59,616 bases of DNA, from the NCBI RefSeq assembly GCF_003340565.1, contig NZ_QPLK01000022.1, forward strand, positions 1-59,616, written 5' to 3'. This DNA comes from Rhodovulum sp. 12E13. Its GTDB lineage: Bacteria; Pseudomonadota; Alphaproteobacteria; Rhodobacterales; Rhodobacteraceae. Position numbers and translations under genes: made by a program. Shown here piece after piece: positions 18,053-26,701 of this stretch. Numbering within the stretch: the stretch's first letter is position 1; each line of letters starts with the position of its first letter. The notes under the pieces are model-generated. The model was not told the DNA's origin. It saw nothing but the letters and a program-made list of their open reading frames with translations, and ran no database searches.

Positions 18053-18638
18053 GTCGTCCTCCGTTGGCTACCCCTGAGCTACGACCAGATCATCGTGCCG
18101 GATGACTCCTGCCTCGTTCGGCTGCGCGGCTCGGGGTCTTCAGACCGACAGGCGAAGCCTGCCTTTTCCGGAGGGGGATGTCCGGATCGACCTCTGCTCC
18201 GCGACACCGACGGCGGACGCAGGATCTCGGCTTGACCACTCGGGATCCTGGGACGCCGAGTCCGTCCCTGTCTCTCGCTGCCTCCCTCGAAAACCAGGGC
18301 GACCGGTACCCTGCCGCGCGCCGAAGCTCCCGACGGCCGCCGTCACGTACGCCACCCAGACCGGTGTCGACGCAAGCTCGTTCGTCGCGATCGGCCCGGA
18401 CCGGACCTTCGCGGAGCGCGAGGCGCTGCGGCGCAGCTTCACCGGAGCGGCCATTCGCTGCAGAAGCACTGGTATTGTTTGGTGCTCGGTGGGAACGCGG
18501 CCATCCTGTCTTCCGCTGAAGATGTTCGACCTGCGCTGCGATTGCGAGGTCGGCCATCGCCATGCCTGTTGGGAAACAATCGCAGTCGAGATTGTGGGTG
18601 CCTGGTCCCGCGTCGGATGCCTCGTCCCTCTTTCGTCC
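18053..18638. other. 585-base stretch without a recognisable gene
   Basis: Open frames exist on both strands but their translations are Arg/Ser/Pro-rich with no motif, no ribosome site and no similarity I can name. Base composition is less extreme than in neighbouring genes (for example around 18470-18600). It may be decayed mobile DNA. Confidence 0.4.
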
Positions 18639-19712
18639 TCACGCCAGGGCGACAAGGTGGTTGTCCCAGGCGACCGGGTGATCGGCGGTCGGGCCTGCGC
18701 CGCCGAGGGGGAGGAGGCGGCCGGTGCCGGTGGTGGCGAGGAAGCCCCCGGACGCGGGCGCGACGCCGCAGATGTCGGGCGCGGCATGGGCGGCAACGAA
18801 GGCCCCGGTCTCGGCATCGAAGAGATGGGCCTGGCCGCCGCGGGGCGAGGTGATTGCGACGCGGCGTCCGTCGCCCGAGAAGGCGACCGAGCCGGCATAG
18901 CCCTGCATCGCGAGCTGCGCCGCGAAGGGAGCGGTGGCAAGGCGCGGAGGATCGCCGCGCCGGTGGAGGAGCAGGAGCGGCGGCGCCTCGGCCGCCTCGC
19001 CCTGCCACTGCATCGCGGCCGCAACGAGGCCGTCCGGCCGGGCGGCGAGGTGGCGGATGGAGTTCAGGCGCAGCTCGGGCGGTAGCTCGACGACGTCCAG
19101 TACGCGGCCGTCCGGCGCGAGATAGGTCAGGTTCGGCCGCATCGTGGGCAGGTTCAGCTTGGCGCGGCCGGTGTCGGGGTGGGTCTCGATCCCGCCATTG
19201 GCGACGACGAGCGTCTCGGCGCCCGGCAGGCGCAGGATCTCGTGCGGGCCGATGCCGCCGCTGTCCAGTTCGCCGATCCGGGCGTAGCCCCGGGCCGCGT
19301 CCCAGATACCGATGACCCCGCTTGCGGCGGCGGTGTCGTTCTCGGTGGTGTAGAGGCGCGTGCCGTCTGCCGAGAAGGCGCCGTGGCCGTAGAAGTGGCG
19401 GCCCGGCGGCGCGGTCAGCTCGGCGGAGACACGGGCCCCTGCGCAGTCGAGGACGAGGGCGAAGGTGCCTGGGCGGCGGGCGAAGGCGACGGCCTCGGGG
19501 CGCTTCGGATGGGCGGCGGCGGCGTGGCCGCGCGCCGGCAGCGGGAGGGAGAAGACGGCCGCGCCCCGCCCCGACAGGCCGAAGAGCCGGTAGGCGCCGC
19601 CCCCGTCCCGCGCGGCGGCGAGCCAGGCGGGGCTGCCCGCCCCGGCCCAGCCGAGGCGCGGCGCGAGGGCGGTCGCGGCGAGGCCGGCGAGCAGGCGTCG
19701 GCGGGTGGTCAT
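18639..19712 (-). CDS. DUF1513 beta-propeller-like protein, Tat-exported
   Basis: A 357-residue protein with a twin-arginine signal (TTRRRLLAGLAATALA) and repeated strands with DG/FSADG motifs (GAFSADGTRLYTTEND, VAFSGDGRRVAITSP), as in DUF1513 propeller proteins. It is the last gene of a four-gene set (imelysin, di-heme oxidoreductase, imelysin, DUF1513) that recurs as a periplasmic iron-related unit. Exact role unknown. Confidence 0.88.
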   Translation of the reverse strand: MTTRRRLLAGLAATALAPRLGWAGAGSPAWLAAARDGGGAYRLFGLSGRGAAVFSLPLPARGHAAAAHPKRPEAVAFARRPGTFALVLDCAGARVSAELTAPPGRHFYGHGAFSADGTRLYTTENDTAAASGVIGIWDAARGYARIGELDSGGIGPHEILRLPGAETLVVANGGIETHPDTGRAKLNLPTMRPNLTYLAPDGRVLDVVELPPELRLNSIRHLAARPDGLVAAAMQWQGEAAEAPPLLLLHRRGDPPRLATAPFAAQLAMQGYAGSVAFSGDGRRVAITSPRGGQAHLFDAETGAFVAAHAAPDICGVAPASGGFLATTGTGRLLPLGGAGPTADHPVAWDNHLVALA

Positions 19713-19723
19713 GGGGCGTCTCC

Positions 19724-20740
19724 TCAGTCTCCGTCGAGGGCGTTGAAGCCCGCAGCGACGCCGAGGGCGGGGGCGACGTCCTGCGCGAGCGTGCCGCGCA
19801 GCTCGTCGATGCGGCTCCGGATCGCCTCGACGCGCAGGCGGCTTTGCGGATCGGCGACGCCCTGCAGCGCAGGATCGTCTGCGCGCGCGACGAGCGTCTC
19901 GATCCGGTCGAGCTGGGCGCGGACGTCCCCTTCCACCTCCGGGCCCGCCGGCTCAGCCAGTATCAGGGCCAGATCGCCGATGGCCTCGACCGAGAACGCG
20001 ACGTTGCGCAGGCTGCGCTCCGACAGCCGCGCCTCGGCGCGTTCGGGCCGGGGCCGGTCGGGGGTGCCGAGGGGGCGGCCGAGCCGGGCGTCGGCGTTGA
20101 ACTCCAGCCCCGTCGCCGCGGCGCCGAACAGCGTGCGCAGGGCGTCGGCCTCGGTCGGGTAGAGGGCGTTGTCCTCGGCCCCAGCCGTCCGCAGCGCTTC
20201 TGCGTGGCCGCCGGTCCAGCCGTCGCGGATCGCCTGCACCGTGGTCGCCATGTCGGCGGTCATGGTGCGGACCAACGCACAGCGGTACTCGGCGGTGCCG
20301 ATGGTCTCCGCCCGCGGGTCGAAGAGCATCGTCTCCAGCGCGTGGAAGCCGCGGGCGGCGGCGGAGACCTCGGCATAGGCGGCCGGGTCGCGCCCGACCG
20401 GGTCCGCCGCGCCGATCAGCCGGGCGAGCGCGCGCGGGCCGGCGCCGCGCGGGTCGGGCCAGAAGCCCATGGCGAAGAGGCGGTTGCCTTCCAGCGCGGG
20501 GCCGAACTGCAGATGCGCGACGCCGAGCCACGCGTCGAAGGCGTCGTGCCAGGCCGCGCGCAGCGCCTCGCTCTCCGGCGCGCACTCGGCCTGCGCGGCC
20601 GCGGCGAGCTCCCGCGCTTCCGCGGCGGCGCGCGCGTAGCCCGGCAGGATGTGCCCGGTCACGGCCCGGTCGATCACCGACTCCTGCGCGGGCGCGGCGA
20701 GCGGCAGGGCGATCAGGGCGGCGGCGATCAGGTGTCTCAC
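19724..20740 (-). CDS. Imelysin-family periplasmic protein (second copy)
   Basis: A 338-residue imelysin/peptidase-M75-like protein with the GxHxxE signature as GFHALE (about residue 125) and a short signal peptide. Start is GTG 20740, overlapping the di-heme oxidoreductase stop as GTGA. Imelysins are iron-regulated periplasmic proteins thought to bind metal rather than cleave peptides. It differs strongly from the copy at 22314. Confidence 0.9.
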   Translation of the reverse strand: MRHLIAAALIALPLAAPAQESVIDRAVTGHILPGYARAAAEARELAAAAQAECAPESEALRAAWHDAFDAWLGVAHLQFGPALEGNRLFAMGFWPDPRGAGPRALARLIGAADPVGRDPAAYAEVSAAARGFHALETMLFDPRAETIGTAEYRCALVRTMTADMATTVQAIRDGWTGGHAEALRTAGAEDNALYPTEADALRTLFGAAATGLEFNADARLGRPLGTPDRPRPERAEARLSERSLRNVAFSVEAIGDLALILAEPAGPEVEGDVRAQLDRIETLVARADDPALQGVADPQSRLRVEAIRSRIDELRGTLAQDVAPALGVAAGFNALDGD

Positions 20741-22257
20741 AGGCTCTCCAGGAAGCGGATCAGGGCGGCACGGTCCTCTTCCGGCATCTCCACCACGCGG
20801 TCGCGGGCGGCCTGCGCCTCGCCGCCGTGCCAGAGGATCGCCTCGAGGAGCGAGCGCGCCCGCCCGTCGTGCAGGAAATAGGTGTGGCCCGAGACCTGCT
20901 CGGTCAGCCCGATGCCCCAGAGCGGCGGCGTGCGCCATTCGCGCCCGTTCGCGCGGGCCTCGGGGCGGTTGTCGGCCAGCCCCTCGCCCATGTCGTGGAG
21001 CAGCAGGTCCGTGTAGGGCCAGATCAGCTGGAAGGAATGCTCGTCCCGCCCCTCCAGCCGCGCGGTGACATGCTTGGGCGTGTGGCAGGAGGCGCAGCCG
21101 GTCTCGTGGAAGATCCGCTTGCCGTGCAGCACCTGGGGGTCGCCCACGTCGCGGCGGGCGGGCACGGCGAGGTTGGCGCTGTAGAACTCCACGAGGCGCA
21201 GCGCTTCGGCGTCGATCTCGTGCCCCCGCGCGTCGCCGTCGCCATGGGGCGCGTCGCGGCAGACGGCCTGGTTCACCGTGCAGTCGCCGTGGGCGGCCGG
21301 AAAGACGGGGGTGGAGATACCTATGTCGCCGGCGAAGGCGCTGGCCGACTGGTCGAGGATCGTGGCGTTGCCGGCCTTCAGCCCGAACCGGCCGAGCATG
21401 GGGCGGTCGTGGACCGTCGACCATACGATCTGCGCCCGGCCCGAGATGCCGTCGCCGTCGGCGTCGTCGGGGTCGGCGCGGGCGAGGATCTCGTCGGCCG
21501 GGATCGCCTCCAGCAGCCCCAGCCCGATCATCTGCGGCGCGACGCGGGGCGAGACCATCGCCTCGGGGTGGAAGTCTCCGTAGCCGGGATCGGCGGCACG
21601 GTAGGTCGGCTTGCGCAGCGAGACGATCGTGCCGTCCGCAAGTTCCACGGGGATCTCCTCGTAGGTGATCTCCATCCGCGCCTCGGCTTCGTGGCCGGGC
21701 AGCGCCTTGTCCTGGATCTGGCCGCCATAGGTGGGCTCGGGGAGGGTGGCGAGGTAGCCCTCGATGCCGGCGATGGCGTCCTCGGGCCCGCCGGGGATCG
21801 AGACACGCAGGAACATCGAGGTGGTGTCGTCGTCCGGGCCCTCGGGCGGGTGGCCGCGCCCGTCCTTGATGTGGCAGCGCTGGCAGGAGCGGGCGTTGAA
21901 GAGCGGCCCGAGCCCGTCGGAGGCCTTGGTGGAGGCCGGCGACGAGACCCAGAGCTTCTTGAACAGGCCGTTGCCGAGGAAGAAATCGAACTCGCCCTCC
22001 GGGCCGAGATTGGCCGAGGGCAGCGAGAAGGCGTTTGCATTGTCCGTCGCCCGCACCGTCGCCGCGCCGCCGGACATCGTCTCGAAGCGCTCCGGTGCCG
22101 AGAAATCTTCCGGCGGGGCGGTGACGGCGGCGATGCGGGCGCGCTCCGCGTCGGTGCGGGGGACGACCTGGAGATGCACGTCGTCGAGGACTTGCGCGCC
22201 GGCGGCGGCGGGGAGGGCCGTGCAGAGGACGGCGAGAGAGGTGCGCAGGACGATCAT
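20737..22257 (-). CDS. Di-heme c-type oxidoreductase (DUF1111/DHOR family)
   Basis: A 506-residue periplasmic protein with a signal peptide and two heme c sites, CQRCH (around residue 130) and CASCH (around 390). The DHOR family shows peroxidase-like architecture. Linkage to imelysins suggests a role in oxidising or reducing iron at the cell surface (inference). A hairpin lies between it and the upstream imelysin gene. Confidence 0.92.
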   Translation of the reverse strand: MIVLRTSLAVLCTALPAAAGAQVLDDVHLQVVPRTDAERARIAAVTAPPEDFSAPERFETMSGGAATVRATDNANAFSLPSANLGPEGEFDFFLGNGLFKKLWVSSPASTKASDGLGPLFNARSCQRCHIKDGRGHPPEGPDDDTTSMFLRVSIPGGPEDAIAGIEGYLATLPEPTYGGQIQDKALPGHEAEARMEITYEEIPVELADGTIVSLRKPTYRAADPGYGDFHPEAMVSPRVAPQMIGLGLLEAIPADEILARADPDDADGDGISGRAQIVWSTVHDRPMLGRFGLKAGNATILDQSASAFAGDIGISTPVFPAAHGDCTVNQAVCRDAPHGDGDARGHEIDAEALRLVEFYSANLAVPARRDVGDPQVLHGKRIFHETGCASCHTPKHVTARLEGRDEHSFQLIWPYTDLLLHDMGEGLADNRPEARANGREWRTPPLWGIGLTEQVSGHTYFLHDGRARSLLEAILWHGGEAQAARDRVVEMPEEDRAALIRFLESL

Positions 22258-22276
22258 GGCGACCCCGTGAGGAAGC

Positions 22277-22300
22277 GCCCGGCCCGGGCGCGGGCCGGGC
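22277..22300 (-). terminator. GC hairpin between imelysin and di-heme oxidoreductase genes
   Basis: GCCCGGCCCG (22277..22286) and its exact reverse complement (22291..22300) form a 10-bp stem with a 4-base loop in the 56-base gap. No T-tract; likely an attenuating or mRNA-stabilising stem that lowers expression of the downstream genes. Confidence 0.5.
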
Positions 22301-22313
22301 CGGGCCGGTGGCG

Positions 22314-23576
22314 TCACTGGAACACGGCTTCGGGGTCGTCGAGGCTGTCGGAGCCCTCGATGGTGATTCCGTCGACGCCGAGCTCGGCGGTGATGCGCTC
22401 GATCGTGCGGGTCTGGTCGATCAGCGCCACCACCCCGCCCATGATCAGCCGCTCGCCGGCCTCGTTGCCGCGGGCGAGCATCTGGTCGTAGTGAAAGCCC
22501 GCCTCGGCGGCCGTCTTGATCCGGCCGAGCGCGGCCATGCTCGCGTCGAGCCGGTCCTTCATCTCCTCGTTGAGATCGGCGTTCGCCGCCGCCACCAGAT
22601 CGGAGAGCGAGGGCCCGGAGACGAGCCGGCCGTCGATGCCGACATACTCCCCGATATAGACGTTCCTGATGCCGAGACCGTCGTAGTAATGGCTGTTGTG
22701 CGTGTTGTCGGAGAAGCAGTCATGCTCCTCCTCGGGATCGTTCAGCATCAGCCCCAGCCGCATCCGCTCGCCGGCCTGCTCGCCGTAGGAGAGGCTGCCC
22801 ATCCCGGTCAGGATCGCCGAGAGCCCGGCCGCCGCGTCTTCCATGACGGCCGCACGGGCCGCGCCGCCCTCCTGCCACTGGGCGGCCATCCATTCGAGAT
22901 CGGAGACCAGGAGGTCGGTCGCGGCCTTGAGGTACTCCGCCCGGCGGTCGCAATTGCCGTTCGTGCAGTCGGCCCCCGCGGCGTAGTCCGTCCAGGGCCG
23001 CTCACCGGCGCCGGGGCCGGTGCCGTTCAGGTCCTGCCCCCAGAGCAGGAACTCGACCGCGTGGTAGCCGGTGGCGACGTTGGCCTCGATGCCGTCGGCC
23101 TCGTGCAGCGTCTCCTCCAGCAGGGCGGGCGTGATCTCGCTCGCGTCCACCTCCTCGCCCGACAGCGTGAAGGTCTCGTTGGCGACGACGTTGAGCGAGC
23201 CGGCCGGGTTCTCGTCCGATCCGCCGAAGCCGGCGACGTAATCGATCATCCCCTCGTCGAGCGGCCAGGCGTTCACCTTGCCCTCCCAGTCGTCGACGAT
23301 CGGGTTGCCGAAGCGGTAGACCTCGGTCTGCTGGTAGGGCACGCGCGCGGCGATCCAGGCATCCTTGGCCCGCTGCAGGGCCTGCGGCGAGGGCTCGGCG
23401 ATCAGCGCGTCGACGGCGGCTTGAAGGTCACGCGCGGAAGCGAGGCTGTCGGCGTAGGCCGCCTCGGCGATGTCGGCATAGGTGTCGAGCACCGCGGCCC
23501 GGTCCGGCGCGCTCCCCTGCGCGAGGGCGGGAGCCGCGAGCGCGATGGCGGCGGTGGCCAGAAGCGTGGATTTCAT
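22314..23576 (-). CDS. Imelysin-family iron-regulated protein (IrpA type)
   Basis: A 420-residue imelysin with signal peptide MKSTLLATAAIALAAPALA and the GxHxxE motif as GYHAVEFLLWGQD. Further typical stretches are RFGNPIVDDWEGKVNAWPLD and LSYGEQAGERM. It heads the four-gene unit; ATG 23576 follows GAGGA. The upstream region (23600-23740) has a short AT-rich patch with two GACA(A) repeats that may hold its promoter, but I cannot identify a defined iron box. Confidence 0.93.
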   Translation of the reverse strand: MKSTLLATAAIALAAPALAQGSAPDRAAVLDTYADIAEAAYADSLASARDLQAAVDALIAEPSPQALQRAKDAWIAARVPYQQTEVYRFGNPIVDDWEGKVNAWPLDEGMIDYVAGFGGSDENPAGSLNVVANETFTLSGEEVDASEITPALLEETLHEADGIEANVATGYHAVEFLLWGQDLNGTGPGAGERPWTDYAAGADCTNGNCDRRAEYLKAATDLLVSDLEWMAAQWQEGGAARAAVMEDAAAGLSAILTGMGSLSYGEQAGERMRLGLMLNDPEEEHDCFSDNTHNSHYYDGLGIRNVYIGEYVGIDGRLVSGPSLSDLVAAANADLNEEMKDRLDASMAALGRIKTAAEAGFHYDQMLARGNEAGERLIMGGVVALIDQTRTIERITAELGVDGITIEGSDSLDDPEAVFQ

Positions 23577-23797
23577 GGGATCCTCGTGAGCTTTGCGCCG
23601 GACCGGGTGCGCCGCCGGGCCGGCCGTGTCCGTCAGGGCGCGGCGTGCACCCCCGGGCTCGCCCCACGGGGCTGGCTGGGAACGCAAAAAGGGTGACAAA
23701 ATCGCTCGGACATGACAAGCGCACCCGCATGGCAGCGTCACCACGACGCGGGCGCGCTGACCTTGCGGGCAATCCGTCCCGCCGCCGAACCCGCCCG

Positions 23798-24886
23798 TCA
23801 GCGGCCACGGATCTCGACGGTGAACGTACGGGCAGCGCCCGGGGGAGGCGGCGGAAACGGCGCCGCGCGGCGGATCACCGAGAGGGCGGCGCGGTCGAGG
23901 GCGGCCGAGCCCGAGCTGCGGGACAGGCTCGCCCCGGCCAGCGCGCCAGACCCGGCGATGCGGAAGGTGACGCGCGCCGCGCCGCGCGCCGCCACATCGG
24001 GGCGGCGCGCGCGCGAGACGTGACGCATGACGAGACCGGGATAGGACGAAGCGGCCGCGTTGCCCGAGGCGGCGTCGGTCGCAGGCCGGTTGGCGGCGCG
24101 CGCCGCCTCGGCGTCGCGGCGCCCGGAATCCTGGCCCGCGCGGGCGGAGCGGTCGGCGTTGCCTTCGGGCGCGGCGCTGCTGCGCGGCGTCTGCTCGACG
24201 CGCCGGGGCGTATCGGCCGGAGGGGGCGGGCGCGACACTGGCCGCGATGGCGGGCGCAGAGAGGCCTCCGGCGCAAGGTCCGACGCGGCGACCACGCGGC
24301 TGCCGACGGAAACCGGTGGTGCTGCGGCAACCTCTTCGACCGTCGCGACCCGGGGCGGAACGGGGGCCGGTCCATCGGCCTGCGGCACGGGAGACGGCGC
24401 CATCGATGAGGCGGCGGCGCCTCGCGCGACGTCTGACGTCCTGGCAGCGCGCGCGGGCACCGGCGGCGGGGGCGCGGCGGCCTCCTGCAGCGAAGCGATG
24501 CCCGGCGCGACGGACTGGGCCACCGGGCGCGGCGGCGGCTCCGTTGTGGCCGGGCGCTCGGCTGGGGCTGCGGCGGCGGGTCTTTCCGCCGGTTCGGGCT
24601 GCGCCGCTGGAGCGGCACGCGGCGCCCGGACCGGATCGGACGCAACCGGCGCGGGCGTGGTGGCTGGCGTCGCTTGAGCGGCCCGGGCCGTCTCGCTCGG
24701 CGCCGCGGCAGGGATCGTGCCCGCCGCGAGGTCGGCGAAGCTGGTGCCGAGCGCGGCCACCGAGGCGGGGGCGCCGCCCTCCTGCCGAACGGTCGGCGCG
24801 TCGCGCAGGAGCCCGAGCGAGGCGAGGTGCAGGCCGGCCGAGGCGGCGAGCGCCGCGGCGAGGACCGTGGGCGGCAGGCGCGTCAT
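23798..24886 (-). CDS. tonB: TonB-like energy transducer
   Basis: A 362-residue TonB-type protein with an N-terminal membrane helix, a very long Pro/Ala-rich periplasmic spacer (about 60-260) and a C-terminal TonB domain (SSYPGLVMRHVSRARRP ... AARVTFRIAGSG ... RRAAPFPPPPPG). Its ATG overlaps the exbD stop by 4 bases. It should transmit proton-motive force from ExbBD to the receptor at 26702. Confidence 0.9.
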   Translation of the reverse strand: MTRLPPTVLAAALAASAGLHLASLGLLRDAPTVRQEGGAPASVAALGTSFADLAAGTIPAAAPSETARAAQATPATTPAPVASDPVRAPRAAPAAQPEPAERPAAAAPAERPATTEPPPRPVAQSVAPGIASLQEAAAPPPPVPARAARTSDVARGAAASSMAPSPVPQADGPAPVPPRVATVEEVAAAPPVSVGSRVVAASDLAPEASLRPPSRPVSRPPPPADTPRRVEQTPRSSAAPEGNADRSARAGQDSGRRDAEAARAANRPATDAASGNAAASSYPGLVMRHVSRARRPDVAARGAARVTFRIAGSGALAGASLSRSSGSAALDRAALSVIRRAAPFPPPPPGAARTFTVEIRGR

Positions 24887-25269
24887 CGCAGCCCCCGTTC
24901 GGTCACGATGAGCACGCGCGTCGCGCCTTCCCGCCGCAATGCAGCGGCGATCTCGACGAGGCGCGCGGCTTGGGCAGCCCGGTCGGGGACAAGGCGCGCC
25001 TCAGGGCGACCGCTCTTCGCGAACCAGGCAATCGGATCCGCCACCTCGGCGCCGCGATGGCGCAACGTGCCGTCCGACATCAGCACGAGTGCGTCGGGCG
25101 GCGCGGCGCGGCCGAGCCCGGCGGCCTCGACGAGGCGGACGTCGCGCGAGAGCGGCGGGGCGATGCTGCCCGCGACCATGAAGAAGACGAGCATCAGGAA
25201 GACCACGTTGATCAGCGCGATCGTGGGCTCGCGCGTCCGCTTGGTGGTCCTGCCCCGCGCGAGGCTCAT
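24883..25269 (-). CDS. ExbD-type biopolymer transport protein (second copy)
   Basis: A 128-residue protein with the single ExbD helix (IALINVVFLMLVFFMVAG) and a small periplasmic domain. The helix carries asparagine where ExbD proteins have the proton-relaying aspartate (IDVVF becomes INVVF), whereas the copy at 25266 keeps it (LIDVIF). The two may form a mixed complex in which only one subunit relays protons. It overlaps both neighbours by 4 bases. Confidence 0.85.
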   Translation of the reverse strand: MSLARGRTTKRTREPTIALINVVFLMLVFFMVAGSIAPPLSRDVRLVEAAGLGRAAPPDALVLMSDGTLRHRGAEVADPIAWFAKSGRPEARLVPDRAAQAARLVEIAAALRREGATRVLIVTERGLR

Positions 25270-25643
25270 CGGCCGAGCACCGTCACCGAGAGCGTCCGCG
25301 CCGCCTCGAGGGCCACCAGCACGTCGGTCAGCCGCTGCGCGCTCACCCCGGGGCCGAGGCTCACGAGGAGGGCGCCGTCATCGCCGGATTGCGCGTCCGC
25401 CTCGGCCGCGAGCGCCGCGAGTGCGACCGGGGTGCCGTTGAGAGACAGCTCCGCCTCGCCGACGTGCAGGAAGAGCGGCGGCGCGTCCGGGGCGGCGGCG
25501 CCCGGGCCGGAGGCGCCGAGCTGCAGTTCCGCGAAGGGGGTGAAGGTGGAGGAGAGCATGAAGAACAGCAGCAGAAGGAAGATGACGTCGATCAGCGGCG
25601 TCAGCGAGAGCCGCCGCCGGCGGTATCCGGCCCTAACCGGCAC
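25266..25643 (-). CDS. exbD: ExbD biopolymer transport protein
   Basis: A 125-residue ExbD with a basic N-terminus and the conserved LTPLIDVIFLLLLFFML helix containing the functional aspartate, followed by a periplasmic ligand-like domain. GTG 25643 is the likely start, overlapping the exbB stop by 11 bases. It works with ExbB (25633) and TonB (23798) at the inner membrane. Confidence 0.88.
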   Translation of the reverse strand: MPVRAGYRRRRLSLTPLIDVIFLLLLFFMLSSTFTPFAELQLGASGPGAAAPDAPPLFLHVGEAELSLNGTPVALAALAAEADAQSGDDGALLVSLGPGVSAQRLTDVLVALEAARTLSVTVLGR

Positions 25644-26268
25644 GGGCGAGCGCCCCTGCGGGCTGTGCGGGCGCCGTGAGCCGGGCGATGGCCTCGTCGG
25701 CCAGCACCCGCTCGGCCTGCATCCGCCCCTCGAACCACGACAGCGCGAGCGACGTGGGCATCGCCACGGCAAGGCCGACGGCCGTGGTGAGCAGCGCCAC
25801 CCAGATGCCGCCCGCCAGCGCCGACGGGTCGACCTGCGCGCCGGCCTCCTGCAGCGCCTGGAACGCCTCGATCATGCCGAGCACCGTGCCGAAGAGCCCC
25901 AGCAGGGGCGCGAGCTGGGCGACCGAGTCGAGCAGGCGGAAGCCGCGCTCGAGCTGGGCGAAGCGCGCCTCGGCCTCGGCCTCGAGCCGCCGTGCCGGGG
26001 CGCCCTCCACCCCGAGGCGCAGGACGGCGGCGAGGTAGCTCGGCGACCCCGCGAGGGAACCCAGCGCCGCCCGCGCCTCGCCCCCGTCCCACTGACCGAG
26101 CGCCTGCCTCAGCGCCCGGTGCTGCCCGACGCCCGCGGCGCGGAACTGCCAGATCTTGGCGAGCACTAGCGCGAGCGTGACCACGGACACGGCGATCAGC
26201 AGGGCCACCACCGGCCCGCCGAGCGCCCAGACCTCCCTCAGCGGCGCGAGGATGGCCTCCCCGCTCAT
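25633..26268 (-). CDS. exbB: ExbB/MotA/TolQ-type proton channel protein
   Basis: A 211-residue three-helix inner-membrane protein. Helix 1 is around 18-40 (VVALLIAVSVVTLALVLAK), and the conserved APLLGLFGTVLGMIEAFQAL and GIWVALLTTAVGLAVAMPTS segments form helices 2 and 3. It lies between the periplasmic protein at 26265 and exbD with short overlaps, in a heme/iron uptake operon, so it is assigned to ExbB rather than TolQ. Confidence 0.9.
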   Translation of the reverse strand: MSGEAILAPLREVWALGGPVVALLIAVSVVTLALVLAKIWQFRAAGVGQHRALRQALGQWDGGEARAALGSLAGSPSYLAAVLRLGVEGAPARRLEAEAEARFAQLERGFRLLDSVAQLAPLLGLFGTVLGMIEAFQALQEAGAQVDPSALAGGIWVALLTTAVGLAVAMPTSLALSWFEGRMQAERVLADEAIARLTAPAQPAGALARAG

Positions 26269-26693
26269 CCCGCCACCTCGACGCCCGTCCGGCTCGACAG
26301 GCGCAGCGCCTCGATGCAGGCGCCGGGCGCCAGCCCCGTGCCTGCGCACTCCGTCGCGCCGTTCACCAGCACCTGCCCCAGCGCATCGCAGGACATCCCG
26401 TCCACGTCGAACTGGCGCACGCGGGGGCGGCCCGCGGGCAGCGCGCCGAAGTCGAACAGTGTCAGCCGGTCGACCGTGCCTTGGGTAGTGAACAGCACCG
26501 CCTCGAGCACCAGCGCGTCGAGATCGGCGCCGAGCGCGTTCTCGGCAAGGAAGGTCAGCCGGCAGGCGCCCTCGGCCTCGGTGACCGTGTTCAGCTCGAG
26601 CCCGAGGGCGGGCGCGGGCGCTTCGGCGAGGGCGGGCGTGGCGAGGGGCGGCGTGGCGAGACCGGCAACAAGGATGGCGCAGAGCTGTCGCAT
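26265..26693 (-). CDS. Small periplasmic protein of the TonB operon, function unknown
   Basis: A 142-residue exported protein (signal about 1-23) with four cysteines (GACRL, MSCDAL, TECAGT, GACIE) likely paired in two disulfides, and a beta-rich body. It sits between the TonB-dependent receptor (8 bases upstream) and exbB (4-base overlap), so it is co-expressed with them. I do not recognise a characterised family; an accessory role in receptor or heme handling is inferred from position. Confidence 0.75.
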   Translation of the reverse strand: MRQLCAILVAGLATPPLATPALAEAPAPALGLELNTVTEAEGACRLTFLAENALGADLDALVLEAVLFTTQGTVDRLTLFDFGALPAGRPRVRQFDVDGMSCDALGQVLVNGATECAGTGLAPGACIEALRLSSRTGVEVAG

Positions 26694-26701
26694 GGGAGGC
26701 C

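Noticed and set aside
23600-23740. Fur or Irr box upstream of the imelysin gene
   Set aside because: Only short GACAA-like repeats; no palindrome strong enough to call.
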